Part shown: positions 15,467 through 15,669 of the stretch, piece by piece
Numbering within the stretch: position 1 is the first letter of the stretch
Layout: the number at the start of each line of letters is the position of its first letter
Assembly: GCA_002327725.1 (NCBI GenBank)
Contig: DCXP01000076.1
Span: 1-15,669, forward strand
DNA from: Proteobacteria bacterium UBA2133
GTDB taxonomy: Bacteria > Pseudomonadota > Gammaproteobacteria > Arenicellales > UBA868
Direction: 5' to 3'
DNA length: 15,669 bases
Program-made: the position numbers and the translations under genes
Notes under the pieces: generated by a model
What the model saw: only the letters and a program-made list of their open reading frames with translations
What the model was told of the DNA's origin: nothing
Databases searched by the model: none

Positions 15467-15542
15467 TGGCAGGCCAGGAGGGAATCGAACCCCCAACCTG
15501 CGGTTTTGGAGACCGCCGCTCTGCCAATTGAGCTACTGGCCT
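15467..15542 (-). tRNA. tRNA-Trp (anticodon CCA)
   Basis: The 76-nt minus-strand sequence folds as a full cloverleaf. The acceptor AGGCCAG/CTGGCCT has 7 pairs. The D arm is GCTC…GAGC. The anticodon stem GCGGT/ACCGC encloses the loop CTCCAAA with anticodon CCA. The T arm GGGGG-TTCGATT-CCCTC contains TTCGA. Discriminator G and the CCA end are encoded. tRNA-Trp upstream of secE is a known arrangement in gammaproteobacteria, usually after tufB and other tRNAs, which would lie beyond the window. Confidence 0.98.
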
Positions 15543-15549
15543 GAATTTT

Positions 15550-15569
15550 CCGGCACGCTCAAGCGCCGG
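15550..15569 (-). other. Hairpin just 5' of tRNA-Trp
   Basis: CCGGCGC pairs with GTGCCGG over a 6-nt loop (7 bp, one G·U), starting 7 nt before the mature tRNA 5' end. On the transcript it is followed by AAAATTC, not a U-run, so it is not an intrinsic terminator. It may help processing of the tRNA precursor (inference). Confidence 0.45.
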
Positions 15570-15586
15570 GCCGCTTTCCTCTCTAA

Positions 15587-15631
15587 AACGCCTTCTACTT
15601 TTAATACGCCTTATACGTTCTGTACGTTCTA
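15587..15631. repeat. Five degenerate tandem 9-nt units upstream of tRNA-Trp
   Basis: On the minus strand the sequence divides into TAGAACGTA, CAGAACGTA, TAAGGCGTA, TTAAAAGTA and GAAGGCGTT, with consensus about NARRNCGTA. The first two units share eight of nine bases. The array lies between the window edge and the tRNA leader hairpin, in DNA without a gene. TATAAG and TATTAA within it could pass as -10 boxes, but no matching -35 is convincing. Confidence 0.5.
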
Positions 15632-15669
15632 TGGAAACTACCGACTTCTCACTCTCAACCCTTTAGGAT

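Noticed and set aside
15443..15496. Extended secE start giving 135 aa
   Set aside because: The additional 18 codons read into the tRNA-Trp gene and do not match SecE.
15596..15669. Possible sigma70 promoter upstream of tRNA-Trp (TATAAG or TATTAA as -10)
   Set aside because: No -35 box at a suitable distance is convincing; the real promoter may lie outside the window, upstream of tuf or other tRNAs.

Overview
This window is the classic bacterial 'rif–str' ribosomal/transcription cluster, and every gene is on the minus strand. Reading in the direction of transcription (right to left), the order is tRNA-Trp, secE, nusG, rplK, rplA, rplJ, rplL, rpoB, rpoC, rpsL, rpsG, fusA. The window ends just past the fusA stop, where tuf is the usual next gene. 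Several features suggest a gammaproteobacterium outside the Enterobacterales: the protein sequences (RpoB of about 1360 aa and RpoC of about 1398 aa with E. coli-like motif numbering, and a three-helix SecE), the recognisable L10-type leader, and the str genes directly behind rpoC. The genus cannot be named from this sequence.

Region by region (minus-strand order): (1) 15543–15669 is a gene-free leader with a degenerate 9-nt tandem repeat and a hairpin just 5' of tRNA-Trp (anticodon CCA, CCA end encoded). (2) secE–nusG encode a translocase subunit and a transcription elongation factor; their spacer is AT-rich and repetitive. (3) rplK–rplA overlap by one base and follow a probable L1-binding rRNA mimic. 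(4) rplJ–rplL (L10 and L7/L12) follow a 219-nt spacer holding an L10-leader-like structure. (5) rpoB–rpoC encode the two large RNA polymerase subunits. They are separated from rplL by a spacer with a terminator-like hairpin and a 14-bp hairpin, the same place as the attenuator and RNase III site of E. coli. (6) rpsL–rpsG–fusA (the str operon) have their own near-consensus sigma70 promoter directly behind rpoC. The rpsL–rpsG spacer is unusually long at 340 nt and is full of hairpins.

Together these genes make translation-machinery parts, the protein-export channel anchor and core RNA polymerase. Control appears to be by promoters, ribosomal-protein feedback on leader structures, and partial termination or processing between genes. 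All genes look intact. I see no insertion sequence, prophage, CRISPR array or accessory cargo, and no convincing undescribed multi-gene system. The parts most worth a second look are the non-coding spacers, above all the rpsL–rpsG spacer with its possible 35-codon ORF.
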